Counted from the first letter of the stretch, positions 11,634 to 24,204 are shown. The stretch is DNA of 64,000 nucleotides from Sesamum alatum (GCA_034509735.1 JACGWO010000011.1:15099866-15163865); one strand, 5' to 3'. Made by a program: numbers and translations. Notes: generated by a model from the letters alone, not told the origin.

Positions 11634-11765
11634 TGAATATAGAAATCTTAGCCCCAAGATTATAGTTAAATTTTTTATTATTTCTCAATTTAATTGTGTC
11701 TCCACATATTCGATGTGTGTGTGTGTGTGATTTTTTAATTTTTTGGCTTTCAGCTTTGTTTCTTT

Positions 11766-12021
11766 ACCGATAATTCCTTACTTGAGTGGTGAGGTTGAAG
11801 TCCCACAATTAAGAGGTTGTGGGTTCGAGTACTACGAATGTAGGGTGTTGTTTAATTTATAGGATGTTTGTATTATTCCTTTGTTTGCTTTAATGTTGGT
11901 GTTGGTAGATCTAAAAATATTGTTATACTGTGTACTGAATATTGTAATAGCAGTTGGTTGCTACAGAAACATTATCGTATTTTTAAATTAATAGTTCATC
12001 GCTCATTATCAAAAAAAAAAT
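11766..12021 (+). mobile_element. tRNA-like SINE with 11-bp target duplication
   Basis: The body starts after TTTGTTTCTTT (11755-11765) and ends in a run of ten A residues (12011-12020); the same 11 bp recurs at 12022-12032. It carries a Pol III box B, GGTTCGAGTAC, at 11822-11832 and a box A-like 'tgagtggtgagg' about 40 bp upstream. It has no coding capacity. The perfect duplication makes the boundaries firm. Confidence 0.8.
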
Positions 12022-12032
12022 TTTGTTTCTTT

Positions 12033-12938
12033 TATAAATTTCTCTATTGTTTTTTTAAGAAAAACACAAAGCTTTCATCCGTAAACTGGATTTCTCTATT
12101 TGTGTGTATCTCTTATTTTTACGAATTTTATAATAGTGTTTTGTTTACGCCTTCATTATTGCTTTTTTGCAAACTTCTCTGTTTATACTCTATAGAAATT
12201 TAATGTTTTGATTGAAATTATTGTTAATATATATTCTCAGTTTACTTAGGATTTAATGTGCAGATTATCCCGTCATAGACGGTTGTATTTGTTTTTATTT
12301 TCTTCAATTAATTTCATAAGTTCTTTGATATATATATATATATAATAATTTAATTTAACTTTATAGGACTTAAACAGATAAAAATCATATTAGATACAAG
12401 CTTGCACGGTTGAAACGAAAGAGAGAATTATATGTTAAACATAGTAAAAATGTTAAAAAATATTCATGTATTGAATCTTTGTCTTACATGGATAGAGAGA
12501 TCACTTATTATCATAATAAAATAATAATTTTGTCGAAGAGTATTCTTTCATCAATAGCTCATCATCATATCGTAGGTGCACCCAACGTGGATTTTCATCA
12601 AGGTCTACTCATGCATTAGTATCGCATAATTATAGAGGATCTTCATCAAGATCTACTCATTAACAAGTATTGCGTTTCCATCGAAAACTATTTTTCAGTT
12701 CTAAAAATCTAAGACGTGCATGGTAAGTGTGATATAGTAATTATGTTCATATAATTATTATAATTATAGTTATAATATTAATTATTATTACATCGTTTGT
12801 CAGTAGAATAGATGGACAAAATATTAATTATTATTGTTAAGATTGTTGGATAAATTATTATTCTCAACTACCATAGTTTAATTTTTGGAATATTTCAGGA
12901 CAAGAACCTGTAATTAAGCGGACGTGTTTGGCTAATTA
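12033..12938. other. AT-rich intergenic, no gene seen
   Basis: Contains a short (AT)n run near 12330. The sequence 'ttcatcaaggtctactcat' and its near copy 'ttcatcaagatctactcat' recur about 50 bp apart (12593, 12642). Otherwise featureless. Confidence 0.5.
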
Positions 12939-13196
12939 CACTAGAAAAAATATTACTATTCCCTACGATTTTATTGGCTACGAATTAAAGTCTTGGTAAA
13001 TAATTATTATTAACCACGCTTATTCACCATGAAAAAGATTTTTACCATGGCTTCTAGCCATGACAAATACATTAGCCACACTCGTAAAAATTACAGCCAA
13101 CAACCGTTGCGTAGCCGTGATTATTACTTTTTACTACATCTATTTAATTTTAACCATGACAATTAGCCATGGTTAAATGTAATATGTCTTCTAGTG
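12939..13196. mobile_element. CACTA-type MITE, TSD TTA
   Basis: A 258-bp element starting CACTAGAAAAAA and ending TTCTAGTG, flanked by TTA on both sides (12936-12938, 13197-13199), which is the 3-bp duplication of the CACTA superfamily. The inside contains many 'ccatgg', 'accacg' and 'gccatgg' short inverted motifs. The element at 62191-62509 is the same family in opposite orientation. No coding. Confidence 0.88.
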
Positions 13197-13692
13197 TTAT
13201 AAACTTATTTAAGAAATCTTATAAGCTCATACATCTTATAAGATATTTTTAAAACTTATAAGATGTTAAATCTTATTTAAAAAATAAGTTCATGAAATAT
13301 TAAAATAAAATACGATTATGAAGCTTATAAAATATTAATAATGATAATTTTATAATTAATTTGAAGGAATTTATTAAGATTTTAATGATGAATTGGCAAC
13401 TCCATACTTCTCTTTAAAAAATTTATAAATTCTTAACATCTTTTTTTAAAGCTTATAAAATATTTTTAAAAAATTTAATTAAACATTTTATAACATCTTA
13501 TAAGCACCCGAATGCTCCTAGCAAATAAAAATGTATTGGAGAAATCTCGAAACCCCATCTCGTAAGTGATTCTTGGGAGAAAAGCAAGATCATGTGGGGT
13601 CTAGTTTGTCATCGTGAATTCGTGATGATATGATCATAATATATAGAGTACATGTATTTCAACATGCTCCAATACTTGTTGATTTATTGGCA
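13197..13692. other. AT-rich intergenic, no gene seen
   Basis: Short repeats of 'cttataagat' type are present. No coding sequence or terminal repeats were recognised. Confidence 0.5.
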
Positions 13693-14714
13693 GAGTTAAT
13701 TGCAATTTTCATCATGTAGCTATAGACTTCAGATATTTTAGTTTTTTTAAGTATTTAAGGTAGTAAAATAGTCTTCTATATTTTCAATTTTCACGAATTT
13801 GATCCTCTGATCGCCGGATTTTTACAATATCATCGGAAGAGTGGCACATGCCTGTCACGTGATGAATTAAAATTGGGCCTTTTTCTGCTATTGACTAATA
13901 TTTTCCAACGTGGTAGTTAGAGTAAATTTAGAAAAAGAAAAAAACTTATTGATGTGGCTAAAATAACCACGTCGTTAAGTCCCTTCACTGTCAACTAAGC
14001 AACATGACGTGGCTTTTTGAGCCATGTTGGTAGGTATTTTTTTTATAAATTTACTTCAGCTACCACTGTCACACCCCAAATGATAATACGATTATATGCT
14101 GCTTAATCGTTACACATTAACAACATTACTTTTATAGATAACATGAATGAGTTCATAGTTGGTTATATAACATACCCTATCAACATAATTAACAGAAGTA
14201 TTTGCTCAACTACAACACTTATACATGTCTCTTTCCCATATGGCAGCGTAGACTATTGTAATCTGTTCACAAGCCGTCTTCACTTTTAGTATATTGTTAG
14301 CAGTCTCAAAATCTATGGCTTCTATCCTATTGACTTGTGAGGAGAACACTACATACTGGCCCAACTGAACTTTGCAAGCACAATGTAGATCTATTCCTCG
14401 AGAGTCGACACGACCAAAATCTACACCTGAAAAATATTGCAGAGGAGTGAGCCTGCGACAATAAGTAAATAACTGGCTCTGCTTATACATGCATGACGAG
14501 TCCAGTTCAACAAGACTAAAATAAGCAAGTAATAACACATGTTATCAATTTACATTCCAACACGTCGCATTTTATTAACCATGTAATCATCTCATAACAC
14601 AACAATCAATCAAATCCTTCCTTTCCTAGTATGCTCACAAGATGGTGATATAGTGTCTTTCTCCACCAACTCAATCTCACCATTCATCACATTATAATTA
14701 AGTGAATTTCCTCT

Positions 14715-14895
14715 TTGTAAGCCACGAAGAGCCGCCGGTGCCATTTTATCCACGAAATCGGGGCCATTTATTTTTTTCCACGAAGAGCCACCGAGATCAA
14801 TTTATCCACGAAGAGCACCGAGGCCAATTTATCCACGAAGAGTCATCAGGGCGGTTAATTTTTTTTCCACGAAGAGCCACCGAGATCAATCAAAG
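14715..14895. repeat. Short tandem repeat inside the solo LTR
   Basis: Five imperfect copies of a 30-40 bp unit built on CCACGAAGAGCC(A)CCGAG followed by '(g/a)(t/c)caatttatt'. Spacing is irregular. Confidence 0.7.
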
Positions 14896-16213
14896 GGGTT
14901 TCACATACTAATTCTATCCAGTTTTCTTAACTCCCTCATTTTCACATATCACCGTTCTTGTAAGCAACTAATCAAGTAAGACCACATATCAACACATATC
15001 TTCAATCACAAGTATATAGCCACAATGTCATATAACTTATGGTACATGCATAATACACTTTATCATCTCACTTCCACAACTCATGAATCATATAATTCAT
15101 ACAACAAAGTGATATGAATACAACAACACACATATGGATCGTGTTAATCATTCACTTACTTTGCTTTCAATAGCTTAGGCAATCAACTCAAACCATCCAT
15201 CAATTATAACCTCCTCACAGGTTATTAGCAGCACAATCATAGACTTACATAAAGGTGTTATCAAGATGGAGATGAGCATATATAGACGGTGCTAATCATC
15301 TACTTACATAAGAGTAATATCAAGAGGGAAAGGGACATATATAGGCACCGCTAATTATTTAATTACAAAATGTACCGATTGCCGATGGTCTTAGTTCGTT
15401 ATCTGTATTTTTTCCAATGGTTCCAGCTCCTAACAATATTCCCAATATATTTATTTAATATAAACAGTTTCAGCAATGAAGATTAAAAGATGAATACTTA
15501 TGTACCATGTTAATCAATCTCTTCTAAACAGATCTGAGAGCGCCTCTGTCCTAACTTACAAGTTTTCTATAGACCAACATATAGCTAATATAAGTGTTAT
15601 TTTTACTCCAAATATTCTTCTTTGTGTCTAGTTTCATCTTCAACATGAATCATATGAATTGGATTGGTATATAATATGTTATTCAGATTTTAACACAACC
15701 TATTCTGTACTATCACAGATCCATATCCTCTATTTTAAAATTATCTCAAACTTCATATATTGATTCAAAAATTATGATATTTATCGAATAAGATATAATA
15801 TGTGTCTAGTTTCATTATAAGTAAAAACAGAACAATTTCAACCTTTATATCTCAAGTTATAAGGTTTTAGTACACCTTGTCTGATTTCCTGCAGAAACAG
15901 AGAAACAGAATATTTTCCTATTTTTACCAATTAAAACGAAGGATTTAGCTTCTGATCAAAATTAGAACGTTATAGAGGACATCATAAGGTTTTCATAGAC
16001 ACCAAAATCACTAATTTTGGACCGATTAAACACAAGATTTTCTGGACAGAGACTGTTTGAACAGAGTTTATCCTGGTGTCTTCTTTGCATCTTAATCGGT
16101 TTATATCTTTAAATTCATTCACACACCAGCCCCTACACGAATTTAGACAAGAAATAAGAACTATAACTTACCAAATCCGATGTGAAATTTTCTATGCTTT
16201 GATGAAAACGGAG

Positions 16214-16272
16214 GAATGACCAAGGTCCTTCTTCCTCTCTCTCTCTCTCACCGCCTCACCTCCTCTCTCTTT
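16214..16272. repeat. CT-rich microsatellite
   Basis: Runs of (CT)n, 'cctctctctctctctcaccg' and 'tcctctctctttg', near the right part of the solo LTR. Confidence 0.7.
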
Positions 16273-16422
16273 GTATTATTGTTATTTCTACACCCTTCTA
16301 CATATTTTTGTAGCTAATGTTTATCAATATATATCTATATAAGTGTCTATATATGTATCTAGGTATGTAGGTGTATAGATAAGTAGGCCTATATAGGTAT
16401 ATATATAAAACTATTATATTAA

Positions 16423-17337
16423 GGGTTAAATACACTTTGCACCCCTGAACTATGCATAAAGTGCATTTACCCCCCTAAACTATAAAATGTAACAAAATGG
16501 CCCCTCATGATATGGATTAATTTTTTTATGACGAAAATGTCCTTATTGTTTACACCCTAAAATATGTTTATTTCAATCATTCCCCTAAGACATAATTTGA
16601 AATATTATAAAAATTATATTTAATATAAATACTATCAAAATTTATTATTTTTATAATTAATATAAAATCTGTATAACACTCTATAAATTTACAGACCTTA
16701 TATTTTTTACATAATATTTCAAAATTTACATAATTTTGGCTTGTGTATATATATGTTGAACTTTTTTTTACAAAAATAATATTTTTGATACAATTTAATA
16801 ATATTACATCGAACATAATACACTATAAATATGCAAATCTATAATATAATTAATTTATTATATTCTATAATCTTTTGAGCAATGATATGATATCATTTAA
16901 TTATGCGTACATATACCTAAAATAAAAAATTATAGTTATATAACATATTTTCTTATAAAATTATATGCATTATTTATTTACACATATTTACATGTATTTT
17001 TTAACATAAATAATCTACTTTGTAAAATATATATGCATATAGTGCGATTGTAAATATTTTTTGTATTACATAATTAATAAAAAAAATTATAAATTTTAAA
17101 TACTATTTTTTAAATAAAATATGAGTAAAATTTTAAATCTCTAAAAGTAGTTTTGGCGAAGTAATAAAACATACATTTAGGGAATAAAATGAAATGTATA
17201 GGAGATAAGTGAGAACGGACATTTTTGTCCTTTTAATGTCAAATTATTTAGTCAGGGGCCTTTTTGTTACCTTTCATACTTTAGGGGCCTAAATGAGACT
17301 ACATGTATAGTTCAGGGGTGCAAAATGTATTTAACCC
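16423..17337. mobile_element. Mutator-type MITE with perfect 9-bp TSD
   Basis: A 915-bp non-coding AT-rich element whose ends are inverted: GGGTTAAATACA, then 'tttgcacccctgaactat'; the right end reverse-complemented reads the same with one or two changes. It is flanked by the 9-bp direct repeat TTATATTAA (16414-16422 and 17338-17346), the Mutator signature. It lies inside the solo LTR, so it is the youngest of the three nested insertions here. Confidence 0.88.
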
Positions 17338-17907
17338 TTATATTAAAGACACATGTTGATAAGATTACTTGTTTTGTTTTCTAGTCTAGTAATATATTTC
17401 TTATGTTGTGTAGTGCATATACACATAGATTTTTTTATAGTGCTAATTATTTATATATATAGTATTAATCCTTTATTTATTTGTCCCTCATCCTTGCAAG
17501 TATTTCTATTTAAACCCTCAACAACTTTCTATTGCTTTAAATTTCAAGTGTCTCAAAGAATATATCTTATCACATAATTTCTAATTAAGCATCAAATATT
17601 AAATAAATCAACACAATGTTATCAATTTTATCATGCTAATAAATCATAATTCTATATAAAAATTGGGGGGCATTACAACCACTATGTAAAATATCAACCA
17701 ATAGCAGAAAGAGCCCCAATTTTAATCCATCACGTGAGAGGCATGTGCCAATTTTTCCGGGAACTTTGTAAAAATTCGGCCCCGGAGGACCAAATTCGTG
17801 AAAATTAAAAAGATAGAGGATCATTTTACTACCCTAGATACTTAAAGGATTAAAATGCCAGAAACCCATAACTTCAGGACCCTTTATTTGCATGCCCTCC
17901 TACTTTT

Positions 17908-18373
17908 GGGTGTTAATTGCAGTTTTGGTGTGGTGATTTTATGTTATTTTACGTTTTCATCCTCTAATTTTTTAGAGAAGCATTTTCATCTTATACCATT
18001 TTAGTTTTCACAATTTCAGTCATTTTTTCATTGGACTTCACCTCCACCGTCGAGAAGGGTGAACTCCTGAAAAAAAAAAAAAAAAAAAGACCTAAATCAC
18101 GAAAATTAGGAAATATAGGACCCAAATGTTATTATAGAAAATTCAAGGGTAAAATTGCTGGGAAAAAATGAACCAATATGAACAGTAACTCCATCTTTAA
18201 AAGGCCATATTAGATGCACATACATTTTATTGGTGAGAAGGGTGAATTCCAACAAAAAAAAAGGACTGGAACCAAAAACTAAAAGATGCAGGGCCAAAAT
18301 ATTACCCTAAAAGATTAAATGACAAAAACGCCAAAATAACCTAAGTTACGGGACCAAAAATGCATTTAAGCCC
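17908..18373. mobile_element. TIR MITE (Mutator-like family)
   Basis: The left end, 'gggtgttaattgcagttttg', and the reverse complement of the right end, 'gggcttaaatgcatttttgg', form terminal inverted repeats. Inner blocks also pair, for example 'cattttagttttcac' with 'ttagtttttggttcc'. It contains an 18-A tract at about 18071. No reliable target duplication was found. Confidence 0.6.
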
Positions 18374-18408
18374 CTAATTTGTTCAAACTTGCCTACATAG
18401 CTTGCAGA

Positions 18409-18722
18409 AGATGCACTTTTGTCCTATAATTTTGGGGGTTGACACTTTTGGTCTATTTTGATTTTATTTTTATAATTGAGGATAATAATTTAAAATAGAT
18501 AGCACATTTGATCCAATTTTTATCAAAAAATTCTAATTTCGCTGGAAAAATGGAGTTGTCACATGTCAAGTATGTGCTTTTTTTAGTGAAGTTGGCATTT
18601 CCGATAGAATTTGGACTCAACGTACTAGTTTTAAATTTATTGTTCACAATTCCAAAATTAAATTTGAAGTGGACCAAAAGTGTTACCCTACTACAATTAC
18701 AGGACGAAAAATGTATTTTTTC
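18409..18722. mobile_element. TIR MITE
   Basis: Left 'agatgcacttttgtcctata', then 'tgacacttttggtc'; right, reverse-complemented, 'atacatttttcgtcctgtaa', then 'aacacttttggtcc'. Inverted arms of about 90 bp surround an AT-rich core without coding. It is adjacent to, and similar in design to, the preceding MITE. Confidence 0.6.
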
Positions 18723-19179
18723 CAGTATAGCCCATATGTATTACTAGCAATAGACATGTGCTATGCACAACAATTATTTAAATAATATGTAAATTATATA
18801 GAACCATGTATAAGTATTGTTTTTGTAATTTACTGTCGCACTACAATTTATATTTTTAAGCTCCAAACATTAAACATATATCACTATATTATTTTGACTA
18901 CATTGAGTTGATTTATACCTCAAAAATAAAATTAACCAAGTATTATTATATCAAATGATTATTGTCATAGAAAAAGGCCAAAGTACAGATCCAATAATTA
19001 ATTCTAAAAAGACTATTAAAAAAAATATAAATGAAAATGCTAAAAAAAGAGTAAATTAATGGCGAATTTATAACATGAACGAGAAAATAAGAAAACATGA
19101 TAGATGCAATTTACCATGTTGGTTTTGGTTCTTTTCGTGATAATAATATCATCGTATCTACCGATATTACCAACAATAC
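18723..19179. other. AT-rich intergenic, no gene seen
   Basis: No supported feature apart from a stray 'aataatatcatcgtat' string resembling the element end at 11255. Confidence 0.5.
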
Positions 19180-19421
19180 GGGATAAATGCAATTTACCCC
19201 AATGATATAACAAATGAGCAAAAACCTCCATGTGAAAAAATAATTAGCAAATTATCCCCTATAATCTTAAAATGAAGTAAATTACCCCCTGTATTTTCCC
19301 TTGATAGGGGGATAATTTGCTTTATTTCTTAAAACATAGAGGGGTAATTTACTAATTATTTTTTCACAGGGGAATTTTTGCTTATTTTTTTATATCACAG
19401 GGGGTAAATTGTGTTTATCCC
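19180..19421. mobile_element. Foldback MITE, copy 1 of 3
   Basis: A 242-bp element with GGGATAAATGCAATTTACCCC at the left and its near complement at the right. The arms are almost wholly self-complementary ('ggtaatttac', 'gggggtaaattg' blocks). The 8-bp direct repeat AACAATAC lies at 19172-19179 and 19424-19431. Related copies are at 56667 and 62823. Confidence 0.75.
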
Positions 19422-19431
19422 ATAACAATAC

Positions 19432-20449
19432 TAACAATAATAAACAAGAGAAAAAATTATCTTGTCATTTTTTCTCTCTGATAGGATTAATTTAGTCCTG
19501 CACATAATGAACCTAATATTGTTACTCTACACCCCTCAACATTAATATAATACTAGCGACAGAAGCAAGCTCGATGCATTAAATAAATAAAACTTTGTTG
19601 TACTTGTTTAATTGACTGGAAAAAAAACAAAGATAAAATAAATAATTGATCAATGAATAAAACAAATTAATTTTAAAATCGTCTTTTTGGATTTATTGTC
19701 GTCTCAAAAATCAAACATTTCTCTCTTCTATATTTTAATTCAACAACACTAGATGAATTATTGAATAAGATATTTTAAAAATAGATAAAATAATAATGTT
19801 AACCTCACATTATATATATATATAAGAGTAAAATAGAACACCAAAAAAGGGCTAATTTTTTGATTCATCACTTATTACTTTTATTTAATGATTATAATTT
19901 GAAAATAATATTTTATTACATTAACCCTTTTGACTTTTCATATATTATATTTACCCATTAAGTATAAAATATTATTAGAACATTCTTGTCAATAATTTAT
20001 ACGAAATATTGAATCAATTTTTTGACTAACATCAATATTTTTCATCTAAACTCCAACAAAAAGAATATAATTGTAAGCAGATAATTCTTGTGAGAGGTAT
20101 AAGTGCAATTCGGTACAGACACATAACCTCTCCCTCTCTTATTTGATGGGGTAAGTTGACAAGTTGGCGCCCTTCCCTAAGATTTGTTATAATCACGTAT
20201 AGATTTTTGTAGTTTGAAAAATTACACCTATTATCTCAAACGTTATTTCCATCCAACTATGCAGTATTTGTATATTTTATGAATTATACTTATTTGAGAA
20301 AATTACAAGATTGCATGCTTTACCTATTACTTGTTTTTGACTAGTAGAGGTTGCATCATCACACTATCAACTATTTATACTAAAAATTTACATGTCCAAA
20401 GTATTCATACAGCATACTCCTTCCTCAATTCTATTGTGTTCATAACCAA
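19432..20449. other. AT-rich intergenic, no gene seen
   Basis: Low-complexity DNA including an (AT)n run near 19814. No coding sequence was recognised. Confidence 0.5.
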
Positions 20450-20469
20450 ATTCAGTATGTTGTTTTTAA

Positions 20470-20612
20470 TGAGCCTATACTTTGTTTTGGCAAGCTTGAT
20501 CCATATTTGTGTTTTAAAGATGGGTTTAACCACTCTAATAAGCCGATACTTTGTTTTGGCACATTTGATCTACATTTGTGTTTTAAAGATGAGTTTAACC
20601 ACTCAAAATTCA
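20470..20612. repeat. Tandem duplication of about 70 bp
   Basis: Two adjacent units share 'atactttgttttggca', 'atttgtgttttaaagatg' and 'gtttaaccactc'. Short frames through it simply translate the repeat. Confidence 0.75.
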
Positions 20613-21493
20613 GTTTACCTTCTTTTCTGGTCATAAGTTTTTTTTTACCCACACACTTACACACTCAAAGTTTGAATATAAGAGCTCTTATAGGAAGTTC
20701 TGTATCCGAACCATTGGATGTCATCCCTGGGGACTTGGTCCCAAGGTTTTCTTTTTTTATTTTGAACTTCGAAGGATCCATGATATACATCTTATCATCC
20801 AAAATTGATATTAATGTATCTAACTTCCCCTCCCTATGGATAGGCATTTATGCATACAAAAATCCTTTTACACTCATGGCAATGGCGCTCGTGACGGTTT
20901 TCAACCCGTACAAGAAAGCAAGGCAGTTGCAGAATGGGTCCAAGCGTCATACTCTCGCGATAAATTCATAGCGTTATAAGCGTTCCCTCTCACAAGTTGT
21001 TGAACTGTGCCAGTTTCCTCCATCCATCTGCTCCTTTTAGAGTATATCTAACAGGCGAATCATGAACCACTACGTCAAACACTCGTCTGTGCTCATCGTA
21101 TGTGGGCACCACGAGTCCATTTACCATCTTTTATAACACTTTTTTGGTAAATGCCATCATCATAAAAGAAGGAAAATGTTCCTTGTATAGATATAAACAC
21201 TCGAACCCATGGTCACCTTGGACCGAGTCCCAAGGTTAATACATCATCATTCCGTTAATTCTTCATATTTCGATTAAAAAAAATGACTAAAGAACTTGCT
21301 GATATAGATTTCAAGAGTTCTATTTCTCGTTCGAAATATTTGATTGCTAATACTCTAGCTTAAATTACTTCAATAAAAGAATTTGCATTGAACCCTCTAA
21401 CTTAAGCCATTTCAATAAAAGAACTTGCATACAAGTCTCTAACTTAGGCGCAAATGAAAAATTTTAACATCTATTTATAGTATCATTTGCACA
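20613..21493. other. Possible decayed coding region, unassigned
   Basis: Base composition is less AT-rich than the flanks, and the minus strand shows short protein-like pieces. One near 21110-20990 reads VFDVVVHDSP then LKGADGWRKLAQFNNL, vaguely like a B3-type fold. Stops and frame changes interrupt it. It is too short for assignment. Confidence 0.25.
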
Positions 21494-22710
21494 AATAGAT
21501 GGTAGAAATTAATTATATCAAATGGTGGAGAGAGATTTTCTGAAATATTCTAAACCATATTTCTATATTCAGCAAAACTTGTATAATATTCTAAAATATT
21601 TTTTCAGAAAATTTTAAAAACATTATACTTTGAATTGGTTTAATTGATTGGTGCAATTTAACCAAGAAATCTTAATTCATGCTTAACCACACAAAATAAA
21701 TTATATAATAAATGTTGTTGGACTTTCTTGATAATTGATCACTTTTACTGAATTTTACATAAATTCAAATTACATTCACATAGAATCAATTTTTTTTAAG
21801 GTGCATTTCCTTTCCAAATAAAAAAATAAAAAAATTGATCCGATGTGGATCCAATTTGAATTAGAACTCTTTCACAATTACGTTACATCAACTTTTAGTC
21901 AGATAGAACTAATATAATAATAGTTAGGATCTAATTTGTGCAATTATACGTAAAAAAAATTATATTAACAAAATCGATGTAATTCATGTTAAACTTTAAT
22001 TGTTGTTGATTTTTCCACCTACATCGATCTCTGAAATATTGTGCTGTATTTTTGTTAGTTTTTCTTGCAAATCCATGGATAACCCACTAAAATTTTCATT
22101 GAAACAATTTATACTAGAAAAAGGTTTTCGTTGAAATTCACTAAATATTGACCAAATTCCTAGTAAATTTTGTGAAATTAGAAGATACATTGAGTCCTCA
22201 AAATTTAATTAAATTAATTTTTATAGGGTCCGTCTATTTTTGTGGTTGGGATAAATGATCGATATGACCAGATTGAATAAACTACCAAAGTTTTCACTGA
22301 AATAATTTATACTAGAAACGTTTTCTAGCAATTCACTAAATCCCTATCAAGGAAATAAAACAATAATAATTCTAAATGAAAAAAAAACATTGTATTTATG
22401 TAAATGGAAGAGCACAATTTCGATACTACGCCAGAGTCCAACATTTCAGTTTGACTGGCCCAAGTTTCGACCTACCGGATGAGAATAATAATGAGTGAAT
22501 CTCTCAAATAAAGATAAACAATGATATATTTATCTAAATATAAATATAAATAAGAAGATAATTATTTAAATGGCAAAATAAAATTCAAAGAGAGTATAAT
22601 TATTATTCTTACAGTCCTAAGGCCTAACGAATTTCTCCACAAGTAGCAGTATATATATATATATATATATATATCGCATGAACGCTTATTCTAATTCAAC
22701 ATTCATATTC
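21494..22710. repeat. Duplicated segment, copy 1, with orphan protease promoter
   Basis: The left edge ('agatggtagaaattaattat', 'caaatggtggagagagattt') recurs at 23129-23280. The right edge (22601-22710) recurs at 30861-30950, directly over the aspartic protease start: 'tattattcttacagtcctaa', a TA-rich box, and 'gcatgaacgcttattctaa' covering the start codon. No protease body follows here. The TA repeat (22650-22674) is longer than in the other copy. Confidence 0.7.
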
Positions 22711-23128
22711 AATTATGGGACTAACTTTGCAAATTTTTTTAATAATTTTGAAATCAAAAACAAAATATCGTAAATTATGGACCAAAAAAAGCACTATCCA
22801 TTCTTTGTGGGACCAAATATGCAATTTAGCCTGGTTTTTTAGTGCAATGAAAACATGGTATGATTCAACAAAGTAACCCGTGTGACTTTAGTATTTTGCA
22901 AGTGGTTTATTTTGATTAGTTCCAAAGTCATGAATAATATATATAATGGTTATATTCACTTTCACTCTTAGAATTTTTTATTTTTTTTTTCAATTGTAGA
23001 TTTAAACACTAAACCTAAAAAATTGATTTTTCTTAAAGCAATAATAATCTCCCACATGGCGTAATGTTAGTGGTTGGCTTGGCATGGCCGAGCTGGGTCC
23101 GCCTTAGAATTTCCCTTGACGAACACAA

Positions 23129-23500
23129 ATAGATGGTAGAAATTAATTATGTCAAATGGTGGAGAGAGATTTTCTACATATTCTAAATCATACCACCAAA
23201 GAAAGCATTATGCTCGCGTGGATTTCTATATCAACCAAAACTTAAATTTTTCCAGAAAGTTATATAACATTAAAATTTGAATTGGTTTCAATAAAATTTT
23301 AATGGCAAAATATTTCAATCAAGTTTAGCCACACTAAATAAATCTATGTAAACAAATATTGTCGAACTTTTTAGATAATTAATTAGTCACTTTAACTGAA
23401 TTGTACTTAAATATATTATTTACTACCACTCAATAGTAGCCTCTAAAACTGAGTAATGTTGGATCTTGGTGAGAAGAAAAAAAACATTTATGTAGAGAAA
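23129..23500. repeat. Duplicated segment, copy 2 (left part)
   Basis: Matches 21494-21870 in order, with an extra block around 23196-23225. Its continuation is interrupted by the CACTA MITE at 23555 and later insertions. The matching right edge is probably 30861 onward. Confidence 0.65.
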
Positions 23501-23554
23501 ATGAACACAAAATATTAAGGAAAAAACAAGGAAAAGTAAAAAAAAATCTTGTAA

Positions 23555-23983
23555 CACTAGCAAAAATTATAATGTTAGTGACGAAATATTAAATAAAACT
23601 TTAAAAATTGTCACAAAAATATATATTGACAGAAAATCATTTTAATCTTGTCACTATATAATTATTAGTGACAATATTAATTGTGTATAAAGTTGTCTAA
23701 TTAGTGATACATTTATAATGACAATACAAATATAGTGACAGTAAATGATTATTGTCACTATATATGTCTCACTAATTATTTTTAGTGACAATTTAATGTA
23801 CGATATTTTGTCACTAACTCATGCTAATTACAATTTTTCCAAAATAATTATCATTATTAAAACTTTGAAATTTATTATTGTGGTAAAATAAAAATTCTTG
23901 TCATTAAATATGTAATCAGTAACCATATTAAAATTGTCACTATTTTTTTTTTTTTGCCGCTAATTTTTTGTTTTCTTGTTGTG
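23555..23983. mobile_element. CACTA-type MITE, TSD TAA
   Basis: Begins CACTAGCAAAAAT and ends 'ttttcttgttgtg', flanked by TAA on both sides (23552-23554, 23984-23986). Inner sub-terminal repeats of 'agtgaca' and 'tgtcact' in both orientations are typical of CACTA elements. Non-coding, with an imperfect terminal repeat. Confidence 0.75.
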
Positions 23984-24204
23984 TAATGTTACATTTTGTA
24001 TTATGATTTTCTTCAAAAATTAAATAAATGACACAGAAAATTATCATAACTTGGACGGAACGTATTTGCAGTCATCATAGTGAAACACATATAATTATAC
24101 TTTTTTGGGATGGGGCGTTAGGGGGGGAGAGAATTAATGTTTTTTTTTTAATGTTTATTATTTTTTTGCATTAAATAGTTTTAGCTGTGATAGTATATAT
24201 ATTA

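Larger units (their letters stand above)
14067..17677. mobile_element. Solo LTR with 5-bp TSD ACCAC
   Basis: It starts TGTCACACCCC and ends GGGGCATTACA, giving TG...CA with matching short inverted ends, and is flanked by ACCAC on both sides (14062-14066 and 17678-17682). Removing it with one TSD copy restores continuous homology between the arms of the surrounding element, which proves the insertion. No internal region, primer-binding site or second LTR is present. Its length of 3611 bp includes a later 915-bp MITE, so the LTR itself is about 2.7 kb. The TGT(A/C)ACRCCCC type of end is common in plant Ty3/gypsy chromovirus LTRs; that assignment is inference. A 110-residue minus-strand frame at 14206-14538 has no recognised similarity. 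Confidence 0.85.
13693..17898. mobile_element. Long-TIR Mutator-like non-autonomous element, interrupted
   Basis: The left arm (13693-13990) and right arm (14000-14066 joined to 17683-17898) are inverted repeats. The left reads 'gtagtaaaatagtcttctat', 'ttcacgaatttgatcctc' and 'tctgctattga'; the right, reverse-complemented, reads 'gtagtaaaatgatcctctat', 'ttcacgaatttggtcctc' and 'tctgctattgg'. Homology runs straight across the solo LTR at 14067-17677 if that insertion and one TSD copy are removed. The original element was about 600 bp without coding sequence. The outermost bases and a 9-bp target duplication could not be settled. Confidence 0.75.

Noticed and set aside
14206..14538. 110-residue minus-strand open frame
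   Set aside because: Lies inside the solo LTR, no recognised motif, no gene structure; most likely a chance frame.
20665..21130. Possible B3 DNA-binding domain remnant on the minus strand
   Set aside because: Only a ~45-residue stretch is suggestive and it is broken by stops; not enough to call a gene, only noted as possible decayed coding.
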